Positions 61,131 to 64,000 of a stretch of DNA of 64,000 bases are shown here, in pieces. The notes under the pieces were generated by a model. The model had not been told where the DNA came from. It saw only the letters and a list, made by a program, of their open reading frames with translations, and made no database searches. Where the stretch lies: contig JAVTVJ010000049.1 of NCBI GenBank assembly GCA_034509425.1, forward strand, positions 1,882,001 to 1,946,000. Direction: 5' to 3'. Positions within the stretch are counted from its first letter, which is position 1; the number at the start of each line of letters is the position of its first letter. The stretch comes from Eopsaltria australis (Eukaryota; Chordata; Aves; Passeriformes; Petroicidae). The position numbers and the translations under genes were made by a program.

Positions 61131-64000
61131 GGCTTTTACATCTCCCATGTGTAGGAATGGCGTCAGTCTTGGGAAGGAGATCCTGTAATGGTTAAATGGT
61201 TCAGAGAATAAAGCTAGCAGTTCGGGATTGAGACAGCTGGTTTTTTTGATTCAGTGAGACAAATGAGGAAAAAAAGTAGGACAGGTACTGTCTCACAACA
61301 ACTTACGAGCATAATTTTTTCCCCTTGGTGAAAAAAGGCAAAGACCCCCAGAATAATTCATTTTTTCTTAGAAAATTATTCGGATTGTTCTGATTAAATG
61401 TAACCAACTTTGAAAGGGAAAACAAACTCATTTTTCCTGAGGTAACTCGAATTTTTAAAAGATATTTAGTTAAGATATTCTTAACTATAAAAATTGCCTT
61501 GAATTCACAAGGGCAGAAAGTTGAAACTTCTCTCAATTTAGTCATTGAAATGCAGGATTGTCAAGTTTCAATGGCTGCCTTTCAAGGCATTAAGAACATA
61601 CCAGATGTCAGTCGAAGAAGCTGGAAGAAATTAAAGCATCTGAATAAGACTACTTAAAAACTACCTCTCTGGCTTGCCTGCTGCTGTCATGGAAAATCCC
61701 GTTGCTTCAGTGACCTACACTTGGATGGCTGTGTGCACTCATGTTGAAATACCCATTAAAATCAAAGGAGAGTCTGCAGAGGCCTGTAAGTTTGCAAGTG
61801 TAGAATTTATTGCTGTATTATTGACTAAAATACCCCTGTAAAGTACATGTGGCTAAAAAATACTTCGGTCTTTGAAAGCATCAGATAGGTCTCAATTCGT
61901 GCTTTCACCTTATTAAGTAAGGAATGAAATCCAGAATGAGACACAGCAGAAGAAATAGTCATGATGGAAAATTAAAATATTGCTTTCTCTTAATGTGAGT
62001 TACTCCATTTTAGAACTTCAGGTTTTCTCTTAATTTGTGATGCAACTTTTTTCTGCATTAAATGAAAGAGATGCCAAATCATTAATTGATACGGGGATAA
62101 AAATGACTGATGTCCCTTAATATGTATAAGATGACTGACAGGATGAATTTTAATGCTGTAAAAGTAACACCAAAGTCTTTATTCTTCTGATGGGTGGGAT
62201 GATGTTTTTACTCAGCAGCAAAAGGAGGGTGAGCTAATGCTTAACAGTGCTGGGATGGGAAGGCTGTGCGTCTAAGTGGAGGTCTGTACAAAACGGCTGT
62301 CTGCAGCCTTAACTGTTAATTAGCTCCAATACTGGTTCAGCAATCACAGCCATGTTTCATGTGACCTCACTGGTGTGGCATCTGGGCAATTGTGTTTGGG
62401 ATAATGAGCCCCTTCATCCATAGCAGAACAACAACATCTCCGCTTGGCTTGCAAAAGATCAGAGCCAGTCTGCTTCTCATCAGGGTGCCTGCCATCCCCT
62501 TTGTATCACACCTTATCTCAAGCTTAACCTTTCACATCCTACATTAATTGTTTTTAGATTAAAAATTAACGAATCAATTTTAATAGCATTAAGGGGGGTG
62601 TGGGGTGGTGTTAATAAGCCCAGAGTATCATCCAAGAGGTAATTTAGATCTTAAATATTCCTGTCTGAGTTTTGAAATGAAAGAGAAACAACATTCCAGA
62701 TCACTGGTTACAAATGATTGTAATCTTTTCCATCTATGAAGAACTGTAATCAGCAGAAAATATGGTCCTTCCTCCTCAACAGTACAGTTGTAACGAAAAT
62801 AATATCTACTAAATATTCATATATTGTACAAAAATTATAGAAACAGTCACAAAAAGACTACCGTTGTTAAATATTTTTGTATTCCACACCATGGTGTAAA
62901 GCAAAGCCTTGAAAACTTTTGACCCTTTGAGAGGTTTTTCTCTTATTTCTGTTCATTCTTAAAGGATAATGCGAAGATTTGCTTGATTCCACTGAAATTA
63001 TTGAACATGTTGTGGCTAAATTTCTGTAAAGCTACTCTTTCATGTTCTTTGATGAACTGTGAAGCTTTTCCCTTGCTTAGAAGAGTACTTACAAAGACAT
63101 GTTGCAATTTCACGAGGTGTGGCAATCAGTGCAGGAACATGACAGGAATTGCTAATATTTTGGATTGCTTTGTTTCACCAAAGCAGAAATAAGAAATACT
63201 AATTGAAGCTTGAATTCTGTCTCCATCCCCTAGATTTTGCAGACTTTATGTGCTTATACCTTTTCTCCCCCACTTGCACATTGCAGTTAGTCTTCTGCCG
63301 AGTTTGATTAAACTAAAGGAGAGCTGTGGTTTAATTTTCCTCATGGTCTGAGGCAAAGGTGCTGCTTCCAGCTAAGAGTAGCTATTTAGTTTCCTTGCAA
63401 TGGCAACTATAAAGTTATCCAATGCCTAATTAAAAGAGGGAATATCAAAATTTGTTCTGTCATTCTGTTTTTTTATATAAGCTCATGCTAATAACTCATC
63501 ATTGTGTTATTTAACCTACAGAATATATCTTTGATGGCTCTGAAAATATATTCCTTGTTTTTATTGATATAACTATCTTAAATTTTCTTTTATATTCATT
63601 CAACAGTAACTCTACTTATGGTTTACCATGTCTTTGAACTATTTAGTAACTCTTGTTTTTCTTACCTTTGTGTCAAACTAACCAAATACTATTAATTAAT
63701 TTATATTGTAACCTACAGACTTTTCATTATCTCACTGAGAAGGTGAGAAACTGAGACTAACTTGTATAGCATATTTGCGTAAGAAATTCAGAAGGAGATT
63801 TTAATGTTTTTATATATAAAATTCTAAGTTGTCCTGATCATCCTTCTTCATGGCTTAAAAATTACTTTGAATTTCATCTAGTCAACTTTTATGAATGCAG
63901 TAAATTGAAAAATCTGATATGAAGTTTAAATTATATAAGTATCTTAAAGGTAAGATATTTAACCTCAAAAGTTACCTCTGTTGGTAACAACTAAATTTTG
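61131..64000. other. Intergenic; possible conserved non-coding elements
   Basis: AT-rich sequence without a gene. The stretches at about 62290-62660 and 63300-63440 are less repetitive-looking and carry several transcription-factor-like motifs (TAATTA types, RUNX-like TGTGGTTT at 63325, RFX-like TTGCAATGGCAAC at 63395). Conservation could not be tested. Confidence 0.45.

Overview
The window is vertebrate, almost certainly avian, nuclear DNA. It has long AT-rich introns, GT-AG splice sites, several CR1 LINE remnants carrying the bird-type 3' end (ATTCTATG-like repeats), and avian-type solo LTRs. It shows no bacterial gene organisation. All coordinates and alignments were made by eye, without database searches.

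Positions 1 to about 24085 hold the 3' half of RAPGEF2 (PDZ-GEF1 / nRapGEP, a Rap1/Rap2 guanine-nucleotide exchange factor) on the + strand. Thirteen coding exons were placed between 742 and 22111. They join into one open frame of 940 codons plus stop (2824 nt including one nucleotide of a split first codon). They cover the stretch before the Ras-association domain, the RA domain, the RasGEF catalytic domain, the long Ser/Pro-rich tail and the C-terminal PDZ ligand ending SAV. A 3' UTR of roughly 2 kb follows, ending at overlapping AATAAA signals near 24056-24065. The upstream cNMP-binding-like, RasGEF-N and PDZ exons lie outside the window.

From 24.1 to 64 kb I see no convincing protein-coding gene. 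This flank contains CR1 remnants (29.8, 33.8-35.3, 37.9-39.65, 51.4 and 60.3-61.1 kb), an ERVL-like solo LTR (47.4-47.9 kb) and a solo ERVK-like LTR (59.7-60.3 kb). It also holds microsatellites, two CpG-rich patches (43.2 and 50.9-51.3 kb) and some motif-rich non-coding stretches that may be regulatory.

The most unusual object is in the intron at 11110-13544. A 607-bp LTR of the same family as the 59.7-kb solo LTR is followed, after 2 nt, by an antisense copy of a whole mature tRNA-Lys(CUU). The copy is 76 nt and includes the CCA tail, which eukaryotic tRNA genes do not encode. The whole insert is bounded by a 6-bp direct repeat (ATGGGT). It therefore looks like an integrated reverse-transcription intermediate in which plus-strand strong-stop synthesis ran past the usual 18-nt primer-binding site and through the whole tRNA primer. 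Against the tRNA-Lys(CUU) sequence I recall, the only transversion falls on position 58, the m1A that normally stops this synthesis. Beyond the tRNA lie 17 nt whose last 10 resemble the U5 end of the LTR.
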